Positions 42,712-51,370 of a stretch of 64,000 bases of DNA are shown here, in pieces. Position 1 is the stretch's first letter. Each line of letters begins with the position of its first letter. Location: positions 204,924-268,923 of the forward strand of contig CALTCK010000002.1 of NCBI GenBank assembly GCA_943842625.1, given 5' to 3'. The notes below the pieces were generated by a model. That model saw only the letters and a list, made by a program, of their open reading frames with translations, was not told the DNA's origin and ran no database searches. Source of the DNA: an uncultured Flavobacteriaceae bacterium (GTDB lineage Bacteria > Bacteroidota > Bacteroidia > Flavobacteriales > Flavobacteriaceae). The position numbers were made by a program, and so were the translations under genes.

Positions 42712-43278
42712 ATGTTCAATAAAAATTTAAAATTAGTATTAGCAGTTTTAATAGTAATAATAGCTATTTGGCAGTTTTCTGAAGAAAATATAGGTAATGG
42801 TATTATGTATGTTTTATTTTCTCTTGTATTTATTTTTCTTTACTTTAAAAATGAAATTATATTATTAGCCTTTTTAAGATTAAGAAAAGAGGATTTTCCC
42901 GGGGCGAAAAAATGGCTAGATAAAATAGGAAATCCGGAATCATCACTTGTAAAAAAACAACAAGGATATTATAACTACCTCAATGGCCTCATGGTTTCCC
43001 AAACAAATATGAATGAAGCTGAAAAATATTTTAAAAAAGCAATAAATTTGGGTTTGTCTATGGATACTGATTTAGCGATGGCTAAATTAAATCTAGCTGG
43101 GATAGCAATGTCTAAAAACAAAAAAAGGGAAGCACAAACACTTCTGACCGAAGCTAAAAAATTAGACAAGCATAATATGTTGGACAATCAAATCAAAATG
43201 ATGAAAAATCAAATGAAAAAGGCTGGACAACCTCAACAACAATTTGGTCGTAGTGCTCGTGGTGGTAGAAGATTTTAA
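42712..43278 (+). CDS. membrane protein with TPR repeats
   Basis: A protein of 188 residues with two N-terminal membrane helices (about 7-24 and 29-47) and a cytoplasmic TPR region: YYNYLNGLMVSQTNMNEAEKYFKKAINLGLS and AMAKLNLAGIAMSKNKKREAQTLLTEAKKLD. The tail is rich in Gln, Gly and Arg (GQPQQQFGRSARGGRRF). Probably a scaffold; no specific role can be assigned. TACATTTG at 42685-42692 may be its -7 box. Confidence 0.8.
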   Translation: MFNKNLKLVLAVLIVIIAIWQFSEENIGNGIMYVLFSLVFIFLYFKNEIILLAFLRLRKEDFPGAKKWLDKIGNPESSLVKKQQGYYNYLNGLMVSQTNMNEAEKYFKKAINLGLSMDTDLAMAKLNLAGIAMSKNKKREAQTLLTEAKKLDKHNMLDNQIKMMKNQMKKAGQPQQQFGRSARGGRRF

Positions 43279-43458
43279 AAAAAATAATGATGCTTAAACT
43301 ATAAACTAGCCTTTCATTAGCAATTTTTGCCAGTTTATTTAAACTTATTTCTTCGTCTGGCGCTGATTTTTTACTAATTGTTGGCGACTCATTTCTTGGC
43401 ATTAATTATCTAATAAAAGTGTTTGATTAGATACTCTTTTGAGAGTTTCGACAAACAT
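43279..43458 (-). other. intergenic stretch with two TAATG-coupled short frames
   Basis: Reading the minus strand past the TauE/SafE stop, TAATG opens an 18-codon frame (MFVETLKRVSNQTLLLDN, 43458-43402). Its stop again overlaps an ATG that opens a longer frame starting MPRNESPTISKKSAPDEEIS and running into the 3' end of the opposite TPR gene. I recognise neither. They could be remnants of a decayed gene or chance frames. Confidence 0.25.
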
Positions 43459-43832
43459 TATTTTCCAAAGAACATTTTAATAGCGGCAATTAAAAGAATA
43501 ACTCCAAATATTTTTTTTAACAGGGATTGATCTATTGAAATAGCCCATTTTGAACCAAAATATCCTCCAATAACAAATCCAATAGCTATAATAAAGGCAA
43601 ATTTCCAACTAATATACCCTTCGGAATAATAGTTATATGCCGCTATAAATGTAACCGGTATAGCTAAAACCGCTAGGCTTGTTCCCTGAGCCTCGTATTG
43701 AGAATAACCCAATACAAATACTAGTAAAGGAATCATTATCACTCCTCCTCCTACTCCAATTAGTCCACTTAAGACACCTGCTAAAACTCCAATAATCAAA
43801 AGCGATATTAAAATTGTTGATTCCATTTTCAT
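43458..43832 (-). CDS. half-size TauE/SafE family membrane protein
   Basis: Integral membrane protein of 124 residues with four helices and the family's glycine motif GVLSGLIGVGGGVIMIPLLVF near the N-terminus. Full TauE/SafE anion or sulfite exporters are about 250 residues with two such halves, so this protein is a single half and probably works as a dimer. Its ATG overlaps the stop of the lytic transglycosylase gene (4 bases), so it is translationally coupled to a cell-wall enzyme. Confidence 0.87.
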   Translation of the reverse strand: MKMESTILISLLIIGVLAGVLSGLIGVGGGVIMIPLLVFVLGYSQYEAQGTSLAVLAIPVTFIAAYNYYSEGYISWKFAFIIAIGFVIGGYFGSKWAISIDQSLLKKIFGVILLIAAIKMFFGK

Positions 43833-44761
43833 TTTAAATTATTATAATAGCCTTCCTCAGGTATTTCTATAAAATACTGTTTACCAGAGGCATTTTTTAA
43901 AAAATTGTCCCGTAACCAGGGATTGTGGATTTTTAATATTTTATAATTAATATTAAATTTTTTCGCAAAAACTGCAAAATTAGTAACAGCGGTATCTACT
44001 TTTACTTTATAGGTTGAAATGGGTCTATATAAATCACTTTCTCTGAAATTAAATCCATATTTGTAGGGATTAGATAATATTTCTTTAAGAGCCAAAATTC
44101 TAAATAAATAACGACTTGTTTCATCATTTAATAATAAATCATAATAACTATCATTAATAAGCTGTCGCTCTTGCTGTCTACTAATTCCTGAAACACCCGC
44201 ATTGTAGGATGCTGCCGCTAAAGTCCAACTTCCAAAACGCTTTTTAGCCTTTATTAAATACTCAGCAGCTACGCGAGTTGCAATTTCAATGTGATAACGC
44301 TCATCAACATAGGAGTTAATTTCTAAACCATATTCTTTGCCTGTAGTTTTCATAAAATGCCAAAATCCTGCGGCCCCTGCTGGAGAACTATTGTTTTGTA
44401 AACCACTTTCGACCACTGCTAAGTATTTAAAATCATCTGGAATACCATATTCTTTAAGTAAAGGTTCAATAATTGGAAAATATTTATTTGCTCTTTTTAT
44501 CAATAATAATCCATTGGATTGCCAATAGGTATTTACTAATAATTCTCTGTCCATTCGTTCTTTAATATCTGGGTTATTCAAAGGTACCTTTTCACCAGCG
44601 AAATCCATTTTTTCAGGAATAGGTATTGCATAAATATTATAATCGTTTATCAATTTTCTTTCAATAACTGCATCAGTCAAAGGTTCTTGAACCGCTTGGA
44701 TTAGTAATACGACTATTCCCAATAAAAAAAGTAAAATAAAATATTTTGGTAAAAATTTCAT
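43829..44761 (-). CDS. lytic transglycosylase (SLT/MltD-like)
   Basis: A murein lyase of 310 residues with an N-terminal membrane anchor or signal (about 7-25). The SLT domain covers about 105-235, with catalytic Glu in LAVVESGLQNNSSPAGAAGFWHFM, then EIATRVAAEYL and WTLAAASYNAGVSG. The remaining C-terminus (YKVKVDTAVTNFAVFAKKFNI) is a single LysM-like peptidoglycan-binding segment. It cleaves glycan strands to 1,6-anhydromuropeptides. Coupled to the downstream TauE/SafE gene by an ATGA overlap. Confidence 0.92.
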   Translation of the reverse strand: MKFLPKYFILLFLLGIVVLLIQAVQEPLTDAVIERKLINDYNIYAIPIPEKMDFAGEKVPLNNPDIKERMDRELLVNTYWQSNGLLLIKRANKYFPIIEPLLKEYGIPDDFKYLAVVESGLQNNSSPAGAAGFWHFMKTTGKEYGLEINSYVDERYHIEIATRVAAEYLIKAKKRFGSWTLAAASYNAGVSGISRQQERQLINDSYYDLLLNDETSRYLFRILALKEILSNPYKYGFNFRESDLYRPISTYKVKVDTAVTNFAVFAKKFNINYKILKIHNPWLRDNFLKNASGKQYFIEIPEEGYYNNLK

Positions 44762-44862
44762 AGTTGATATAATGGAAGCTAAAATTGTTAAAAAATTATA
44801 TTTAAATATAAGAGGAAATTATTTTTCAAAATAAAAAAACACTTGAAATTATAAAAAACTTT

Positions 44863-45546
44863 TTAACCATCATTCATATAGTCTTCACTAATAATAGAGG
44901 GAAGATTATCGTTTAACCACTTAAACTTAACTATAAGCATGATATGTGTTCCTCCAGGAACTACAATACAGTTTTTTATTTTTTTAATAGGAAATATGGG
45001 ATCTTTATCTCCATGAATATGAATAATATTCTCAATTTCATTTACTCTTTTCCATCCAACCATTTCTTTTATAGCCCACTTGAGGTATTGAGTATCTTTT
45101 ACAGAAAGATATTTTTGATAGGAGTGTAATTTACTTTTGGTTTTTATTCCTAGACCATATCTTACGATGTTTTTAGTGTTATCAAGAAATCTATTTGGAA
45201 TAAGTTTATAGATAGGGATTTTTTTTAAAATTCTTAATTTGTATGGAATTTCATGTTTAGACTTTACACTAGAGATTATAATTATTTTTTTTGTTTTTAA
45301 GAAAAAACTCATTTCCTGAGCCATGACTCCCCCAAAAGAGACTCCTATTAAAATTATATTTTTTTCAATTATCAAAGCAGCCATTCTTTTTGCATATTGT
45401 TTTATGGACTCCTTCTTGTTGGGAGTAATCCATTCCAATACGCGAACGTCATAAAGATTATTTGGTAAAGAAATATACTCAAAAATCTCTTTTCCAGCTG
45501 CCAATCCTGGCACAAAATAAACGATGGTTTTTGGGGCGTTTGCCAA
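44863..45546 (-). CDS. alpha/beta-hydrolase
   Basis: A cytoplasmic hydrolase of 227 residues without signal peptide. N-terminal TIVYFVPGLAAGKEIFEYIS is the oxyanion strand; the nucleophile elbow is GVSFGGVMAQEM (Ser near residue 78). The acid is in HGDKDPIFPI and the His in PGGTHIMLI, so the triad is complete. No further family assignment is safe. It stands alone, divergent from the GNAT gene. Confidence 0.82.
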   Translation of the reverse strand: MANAPKTIVYFVPGLAAGKEIFEYISLPNNLYDVRVLEWITPNKKESIKQYAKRMAALIIEKNIILIGVSFGGVMAQEMSFFLKTKKIIIISSVKSKHEIPYKLRILKKIPIYKLIPNRFLDNTKNIVRYGLGIKTKSKLHSYQKYLSVKDTQYLKWAIKEMVGWKRVNEIENIIHIHGDKDPIFPIKKIKNCIVVPGGTHIMLIVKFKWLNDNLPSIISEDYMNDG

Positions 45547-45687
45547 TTGGATAGAGTTTAGCTCAATAATTATTTGTAAATTTACATTTTAAAGGATTAT
45601 AATCCTAAAAGAATTAAATTAGATCAATATCAACGACTACGGGAATTAAGGCTTAGTATAATTTAATAGTCTAAAAAATCAAATTTT

Positions 45688-45987
45688 ATGATTGAAGATG
45701 TAGAAATTAACGACAACGAATTTTTAAGACAATTTGAATTAGAAGTTGAAGAGCAAATGGCTCGTATTGAATATGCACTTCAAGACCGTAAAATTTTTCT
45801 TACTAAATTTGTAATGTCAAGTGATATGGAAGATCAAGGATTTAGAGAAATTTTTATTAAAGCAGTTTTTAAAATTGTTGAAAATCGTGGAATTCATTTG
45901 GTTCCCACAAGTCCTGAAATCGCTTCGTTTTTAAGAAAAAACAGAAGAAAGTATAAAAAATTATTACCGGTAGGTATTAATATTTAA
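45688..45987 (+). CDS. small GNAT-family N-acetyltransferase (Gcn5-related, YjdJ-like)
   Basis: A protein of 99 residues. The fragment MARIEYALQDRKIFLTKFVMSSDMEDQGFREIFIKAVFKIVENRGIHLVPTSPEIASFL (only parts quoted: IEYALQDRKIFLTK, RGIHLVPTSPEIASFL) fits the compact GNAT family of about 95 residues whose members keep only the acetyl-CoA-binding core. Its substrate is unknown. Its stop codon shares TTAA with the stop of mtaB on the opposite strand. Confidence 0.8.
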   Translation: MIEDVEINDNEFLRQFELEVEEQMARIEYALQDRKIFLTKFVMSSDMEDQGFREIFIKAVFKIVENRGIHLVPTSPEIASFLRKNRRKYKKLLPVGINI

Positions 45988-47315
45988 TTTATTTCCTGAT
46001 TCAAAAATTTAAAACGAACCAAGCCATCATCATCTATTTTCGTGAGTGTTACTTCCTGTTTAGTATTTACTAAAATTGGATTCCAAGGTGCTTTAACTTT
46101 TACGTAATTCTCAGTAAACCCGTTTATATAACCCTTTTTGTTTTCACTCTCAAATAAAACAGAATGTGAAGTTTTTAATTGACTCTCATAAAATGAACGT
46201 CTTTTTTTAACCGATAAACCTCTTAACATTTTACTTCTTTTTTTTCTTATATTTTGTGGAACTACTCCTTGCATAATAGCGGCAGGCGTATTTAATCTCT
46301 CAGAATAAGTAAAGACATGCAAATATGAAATGTCTAATTCATTGAGAAATTGATAAGTCTCTAAAAATAATTCATCTGTTTCACCTGGAAAACCTACAAT
46401 AACATCAACTCCGATACAAGCATTTGGCATGTATTTTTTAATCTCAAGGACTCTTTCTTTGTATAATTCACGTTGATATCTACGTTTCATTAAACGTAAT
46501 AACTTATTACTCCCACTTTGTAGAGGCATGTGAAAATGTGGAACAAACGTGTTGGATTCAGCAACAAATTTAATTGTTTCATTTTTTAACAAATTAGGCT
46601 CAATCGAGGAAATTCGAATTCGTTCAATACCCAAAACTTTATCTAAAGATTGAATAAGTTCCAAAAAAGTATGCTTGTGTTTTTTATTTCCGAATTCACC
46701 TTTTCCGTAATCACCAATATTTACTCCCGTTAAAACAATTTCTTTAATTCCTTGATCAGATATTTCCTTTGCATTTAACAAAACATTTTCTAACTTATCA
46801 CTCCTAGAAATACCTCGTGCAAGCGGTATTGTGCAAAAAGTACACACATAGTCACATCCATCTTGTACCTTTAAAAAAGCTCTTGTTCTATCTCCAATGG
46901 AATAAGATCCTACATAAAAATTTGCTTCCTCAATTTCACAAGAGTGTATCTCACCAAAATCGTTTTTAGTTAAATCATTTAAATAATCAGTAATTTTAAA
47001 CTTTTCTGTTGCACCCAAAACCAAATCAACACCGTTTATATTCGCTAAATCTTCAGGTTTTAATTGCGCGTAACAGCCTACAGCGGCAACGAATGCATCT
47101 GGATTTGATTTTAGAGCTAGCTTGACAATATCCTTAAACTTCTTATCAGCATTTTCAGTAACAGAGCATGTATTGATCACATACATATCTGCTTTTTCAG
47201 AGAAATCTATACGATCAAACCCTTCATCTTTAAAATTTCTAGCAATAGTGGAAGTTTCACTGAAATTAAGTTTGCAACCTAAGGTATAAAATGCGACTTT
47301 TTTTCTAGGATTCAT
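45984..47315 (-). CDS. mtaB: tRNA t6A37 methylthiotransferase MtaB
   Basis: Radical-SAM methylthiotransferase of 443 residues that turns t6A37 into ms2t6A in tRNAs reading ANN codons. The start at 47315 (MNPRKKVAFYTLGCKLN) is chosen because the upstream in-frame extension looks non-coding. The N-terminal UPF0004 domain has three cluster cysteines (TLGCKLN, NTCSVTE, AVGCYAQ). The radical-SAM motif CDYVCTFC (CxxxCxxC) is near residue 150. The C-terminal TRAM domain is about 380-443. Two iron-sulfur clusters are expected. Confidence 0.94.
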   Translation of the reverse strand: MNPRKKVAFYTLGCKLNFSETSTIARNFKDEGFDRIDFSEKADMYVINTCSVTENADKKFKDIVKLALKSNPDAFVAAVGCYAQLKPEDLANINGVDLVLGATEKFKITDYLNDLTKNDFGEIHSCEIEEANFYVGSYSIGDRTRAFLKVQDGCDYVCTFCTIPLARGISRSDKLENVLLNAKEISDQGIKEIVLTGVNIGDYGKGEFGNKKHKHTFLELIQSLDKVLGIERIRISSIEPNLLKNETIKFVAESNTFVPHFHMPLQSGSNKLLRLMKRRYQRELYKERVLEIKKYMPNACIGVDVIVGFPGETDELFLETYQFLNELDISYLHVFTYSERLNTPAAIMQGVVPQNIRKKRSKMLRGLSVKKRRSFYESQLKTSHSVLFESENKKGYINGFTENYVKVKAPWNPILVNTKQEVTLTKIDDDGLVRFKFLNQEIN

Positions 47316-47391
47316 TCTTGTACTTTTGACAAATGACCATATTAATTTTGGACTGCAAAAATACAAACTATTATTCATTTCAAAAAAGTAG

Positions 47392-49020
47392 ATGAAAAAC
47401 AAAACCATTAAAGGATTTTATTTAATCACAGTGATTAGTAGCTTAGTGATTTCATTTTCATGTCATAATGATAGAGAGACAGAGAATGATCATCTAGTTT
47501 TTAAGTATAACGAACATAGTAATATTTCCACATTAGATCCTGCATTTGCTAGTAACCCTCAGTTAATCTGGCCAACTAATCAAATTTTTAATAGTTTAGT
47601 TCAATTAGACAGCCAATTGAATGTCAAACCCGATATCGCTAAAAGTTGGGATTACAATGACAGTACTCTAACCTATACATTTAACTTAAGAGAAGATGTT
47701 TATTTTCACAAAAGTATCGTATTTGCTAACAACCATAAAGATTCTACGAGGATTGCGACAGCCTACGATTTTGAATATAGTTTTAATAGATTGTTAGACG
47801 AAAAAGTAGCAGCTAGAGGAAGATGGGTTTTAAATAACGTAAAACAATTTTACGCCAAGAATAATTCTACGTTTATTATACAACTAAAAAAACCATTCCC
47901 AGCTTTTCTAGGATTATTGTCTATGCGCTTCTGTTCTTTAGTACCCAAAGAAGCTATTGATTATTATGGAAATAATTTTCGATCAAATCCTGTTGGTACG
48001 GGTCCTTTTGTCATGAAACTTTGGGAAGAAAATGTAAAATTAGTATTAAGAAAAAACTCTCTTTATTTTGAAAAAGATGAAAAGGGCGAACAACTCCCCT
48101 ATTTAGAAGCTATTGCAATTACTTTTTTACCAGATAAACAAAGTGAATTCCTTCAATTTGTTCAAGGTAAATTAGATTTCATTTCAGGTTTAGATAATTC
48201 ATATAAAGATGACCTAATAACCACTAAGGGAAAGCTTCAAAAAAAATATGAAAATAAATTTAATATGATAACTAGTCCCTATTTAAACACTGAATATCTC
48301 GGTTTTTTCATGGGATCTAACTCCTCAGAAATTCAATCAAAGAAAATACGACAAGCAGTAAACTACGGTTTTAATCGCGATAAAATGATAACTTATTTAA
48401 GAAATGGAATTGGAATACCTGCAAAACACGGTTTTATCCCGAAGGGATTACCAGGTTTCAAAGAATTAGATGGGTTTACCTATCAACCTTTAAAAGCCAA
48501 ACATCTAGTAAATCAATATATCAAAGAATCCGGAAATAAAAATCCATCCATTAGCATTGGAACCAATAGCCAGTATCTAGATTTATGCGAATATATTCAG
48601 AGAGAATTAGAAAAAATCGGTATTAAAGTAATCATTGATGTGGTACCTCCTTCTACACTACGACAACTAAAATCATCTGGAGAATTAGACATTTTTAGGG
48701 CTAGTTGGATTGCTGATTATCCTGATGCTGAAAATTATTTATCCCTATTTTACAGTGAAAATTTCACACCAAATGGACCCAATTACACTCATTTTAAAAA
48801 TAGTACTTATGACAGCTTGTATGAATCTTCATTATCTATTTCTAATATAGATGATCGAAAACTATTGTATGAAAAAATGGATTCAATAATAATTAATGAA
48901 GCGCCCGTGGTTCCTCTGTATTATGATATGGCAGTACGATTCGTAAATAAAAAGGTGACTGGACTTGGAATTAATCCACAAAACTTTCTAGTTCTTAAAC
49001 GAGTTAAAAAATCGAATTAA
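47392..49020 (+). CDS. peptide/dipeptide ABC transporter substrate-binding lipoprotein (SBP_bac_5)
   Basis: A 542-residue protein with lipoprotein signal (ISSLVISFSCHND). SBP_bac_5 features: NISTLDPAFASNPQLIWPTNQIFNSL, SWDYNDSTLTYTFNLREDVYFH, VGTGPFVMKLWEENVKLVLRKN, KIRQAVNYGFNRDKMI and SWIADYPDAENYLSLFY. It should capture oligopeptides or similar ligands. No opp/dpp permease or ATPase genes are beside it, so it is an orphan binding protein. Its stop shares TTAA with that of the GlmU-like gene. Confidence 0.92.
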   Translation: MKNKTIKGFYLITVISSLVISFSCHNDRETENDHLVFKYNEHSNISTLDPAFASNPQLIWPTNQIFNSLVQLDSQLNVKPDIAKSWDYNDSTLTYTFNLREDVYFHKSIVFANNHKDSTRIATAYDFEYSFNRLLDEKVAARGRWVLNNVKQFYAKNNSTFIIQLKKPFPAFLGLLSMRFCSLVPKEAIDYYGNNFRSNPVGTGPFVMKLWEENVKLVLRKNSLYFEKDEKGEQLPYLEAIAITFLPDKQSEFLQFVQGKLDFISGLDNSYKDDLITTKGKLQKKYENKFNMITSPYLNTEYLGFFMGSNSSEIQSKKIRQAVNYGFNRDKMITYLRNGIGIPAKHGFIPKGLPGFKELDGFTYQPLKAKHLVNQYIKESGNKNPSISIGTNSQYLDLCEYIQRELEKIGIKVIIDVVPPSTLRQLKSSGELDIFRASWIADYPDAENYLSLFYSENFTPNGPNYTHFKNSTYDSLYESSLSISNIDDRKLLYEKMDSIIINEAPVVPLYYDMAVRFVNKKVTGLGINPQNFLVLKRVKKSN

Positions 49021-50192
49021 TCTTTACGCCAACGCTTTGTTTCCTCAAATATATACTCCAATATTTGACGATCTATTTCTGTAAACAACTCATTTCTTCT
49101 TTCCATAACAACTTTTGCAACTTCAAATGCTTTTTCAGTCTTGTAAGTAATCATTCCTGAATACCCTCCCCAACTAAAACTTGGTATAAAATTTCGAGGA
49201 AAGCCACTTCCAAAAATATTGGCACTTACCCCTATTACGGTTCCCGTATTAAACATAGTATTTATTCCACACTTACTATGATCGCCCATCATTAAACCAC
49301 AAAACTGTAGTCCAGTTTTAGCAAATCCTTCAGTTTCATAATCCCACAGACGCACCTCTGCATAATTATTTTTAAGATTAGAGTTGTTGGTGTCTGCACC
49401 TAGATTGCACCATTCTCCAACCACTGAATTCCCTAAAAATCCATCATGCCCTTTATTACTATATCCAAAAATCACACAGTTATTAATTTCTCCTCCCATT
49501 TTAGAATAAGGACCAATGGTAGTGGGTCCATATATTTTAGCCCCCATCTTAATAGTAGCATTATTACACAAGGCAAATGGCCCTCGAATCAAAGAACCTT
49601 CCATAATTTCTGAATCTTTTCCTATGTATATAGGACCATCCGTAGCATTTAGAGAACATAAAGTTAAAACGGCACCTTCTTCAATAAAAATTTGTGATCC
49701 ATTTATTACATTCGTAGTCTCAGGAATTGGTTGAGAATCTCTACCAGAGGTTAACAATTGAAAATCTTTTTTAATTGCTTCTCCGTTAAATTTAAAAATA
49801 TCCCAATTATGTTCAATTTTAATGATATCCTTGAAGCTGTATTCTGTAACATCGTAAGTTTCAAAATTTACCTCTTGATCTTTTTTCGCAAAAAAAGCAA
49901 TAGGTTCGTTGTTTAAAAAGATCGCTTTATTTTCAGAAAGGTTGCTAACCATATTAACTAAATTCTCTGATGGAATAATAGAAGCATTAATAAATACATT
50001 ATCATTGAATTCTACCATTGGAAATTTATCAACAAGATAATCTTCGGTAACTGAAGACGTTGTATATCCTAACATTCTCTCCCATTTTTCACGAATAGTT
50101 AATATCCCTACTCTTAAGTCTGCAACAGGACGGGTGTAAGTAAAAGGTAATAGTTGATTACGAACGCTTCCGTCAAAAAGTATGTAATTCAT
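49017..50192 (-). CDS. GlmU-like sugar nucleotidyltransferase with left-handed beta-helix
   Basis: A protein of 391 residues. The N-terminal half is the reduced nucleotidyltransferase domain of Bacteroidota GlmU-like proteins (FDGSVRNQLLPFTYTRPVADLRVG, LTIREKWERML). The C-terminal half (about 160-340) is a hexapeptide beta-helix: GPIYIGKDSEIMEGSLIRGPF, GAKIYGPTTIGPYSKMGGEI. It lacks the G-x-GxGTRM-type pyrophosphorylase loop of classic GlmU, so the reaction (UDP-GlcNAc synthesis or other sugar activation) is uncertain. Single gene. Confidence 0.85.
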   Translation of the reverse strand: MNYILFDGSVRNQLLPFTYTRPVADLRVGILTIREKWERMLGYTTSSVTEDYLVDKFPMVEFNDNVFINASIIPSENLVNMVSNLSENKAIFLNNEPIAFFAKKDQEVNFETYDVTEYSFKDIIKIEHNWDIFKFNGEAIKKDFQLLTSGRDSQPIPETTNVINGSQIFIEEGAVLTLCSLNATDGPIYIGKDSEIMEGSLIRGPFALCNNATIKMGAKIYGPTTIGPYSKMGGEINNCVIFGYSNKGHDGFLGNSVVGEWCNLGADTNNSNLKNNYAEVRLWDYETEGFAKTGLQFCGLMMGDHSKCGINTMFNTGTVIGVSANIFGSGFPRNFIPSFSWGGYSGMITYKTEKAFEVAKVVMERRNELFTEIDRQILEYIFEETKRWRKD

Positions 50193-50251
50193 AAAATAAA
50201 TTAAATTAGAGACTTTAATAAAAATTCCCGATTATAAAAATCAAAGCTAAA

Positions 50252-50278
50252 TAAAAAAGCCTTTGATTTCTCAAAGGC
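50252..50278 (-). terminator. rho-independent terminator after rpmE2
   Basis: Perfect eight-base-pair stem GCCTTTGA/TCAAAGGC with a four-base loop. On the minus strand it is followed by six T. It lies 25 bases beyond the rpmE2 stop. Confidence 0.85.
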
Positions 50279-50303
50279 ATGTATAAATATTGTTAAAAGA
50301 AAG

Positions 50304-50555
50304 TTATTTCTTAAATTTTGAATATTTGGTCTTAAACTTATCAATACGTCCAGCGGTATCAATTAATTTTTTCTTTCCAGTGTAAAAAGGATGTGATGTT
50401 CTTGAAATTTCCATTTTTACTAAAGGATACTCAACCCCTTCTACTTCAAGTGTTTCTTTAGTTTCTGCAGTAGATTTAGTAATAAATACATCTTCATTGG
50501 ACATGTCTTTAAAAGCTACCAATCGATAATTTTCTGGGTGAATTCCTTTTCTCAT
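50304..50555 (-). CDS. rpmE2: 50S ribosomal protein L31, type B
   Basis: bL31 of 83 residues from ATG 50555 ([20 protein letters not shown]), the usual start; in-frame codons upstream would add 25 unrelated residues. The middle has [21 protein letters not shown]. No Cys-x-x-Cys zinc motif is present, so it is the zinc-independent B form. The tail [19 protein letters not shown] is typical of Bacteroidota. Confidence 0.96.
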   Translation of the reverse strand: MRKGIHPENYRLVAFKDMSNEDVFITKSTAETKETLEVEGVEYPLVKMEISRTSHPFYTGKKKLIDTAGRIDKFKTKYSKFKK

Positions 50556-50830
50556 AACCTTTTTTCCTAAAATTTGGAATTTTTTTATTAAACTTTTTGT
50601 AGAAACCCTTTTTAAGATTTCAGTTTGCAAATTTAGTCAATTAAAGATAATCTACAATAAAATTATTATTTTTTTTATGTAACAACCAAAACTCTTTAAA
50701 CCCCTTAATTTATCTTGCTTAATAGATGATTATCACAAACTATTTAATAATTTATATGTAACGTTTTCATATATTTGTTAACTAACTTCCTGACAAATTT
50801 AACTTAATCTAAAAAATAAAATAAAAATTC

Positions 50831-51358
50831 ATGGAAAATCAAAAAGCATCAATTAAAAAAATCGCACTTAATTATGGTGGTATTTGGGGTGTATTAACAA
50901 TTGCATTATCCGTTATTGCTTATGTTACAGATAATTATTTGGAAAGACCCATGTGGCTTACCATAACAGGTTCAGCTATAATGTTGGGTATTATCGTTTA
51001 TGGGTTAAAAGCCTTTAAATTAGAAAATGAGGGATTTCTTTCTGTTACAGAATCTCTGAAAACAGGTTTAGCAATTTCATTAATTGCAGCAATTATAGGT
51101 ACTATTTACAATTATGTATTTATGACTTTTATTGAGCCTGATTTTGTAAGTCAATCTATTGAAATAGCTAGAGAACAAATGCTATCCCAAAATTCCGATA
51201 TGACCCAAGAACAAATGGATATGGCAATGGGGATTACTGAAAAAATGATGACACCAACTATAATGGCTGCTATGGGTATTATATTTACCTTGTTTTTTGG
51301 CTTTATAGTATCTCTAATAGCTGGTTTATTTATGAAGGAAAATCGTCCAGAGCATTAG
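50831..51358 (+). CDS. DUF4199 family membrane protein
   Basis: A protein of 175 residues with four helices: YGGIWGVLTIALSVIAYV, WLTITGSAIMLGIIVYGL, GLAISLIAAIIGTIYNYVF and GIIFTLFFGFIVSLIAGLF. Between helices 3 and 4 is a Gln/Met-rich loop (EQMLSQNSDMTQEQMDMAMG). This is the DUF4199 layout. The start of the glycosyltransferase gene follows after 12 bases, and this pair occurs in many Bacteroidota, so the protein probably assists glycolipid synthesis. The 275 bases upstream carry no recognisable gene. Confidence 0.9.
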   Translation: MENQKASIKKIALNYGGIWGVLTIALSVIAYVTDNYLERPMWLTITGSAIMLGIIVYGLKAFKLENEGFLSVTESLKTGLAISLIAAIIGTIYNYVFMTFIEPDFVSQSIEIAREQMLSQNSDMTQEQMDMAMGITEKMMTPTIMAAMGIIFTLFFGFIVSLIAGLFMKENRPEH

Positions 51359-51370
51359 TCAATAGTTAAT

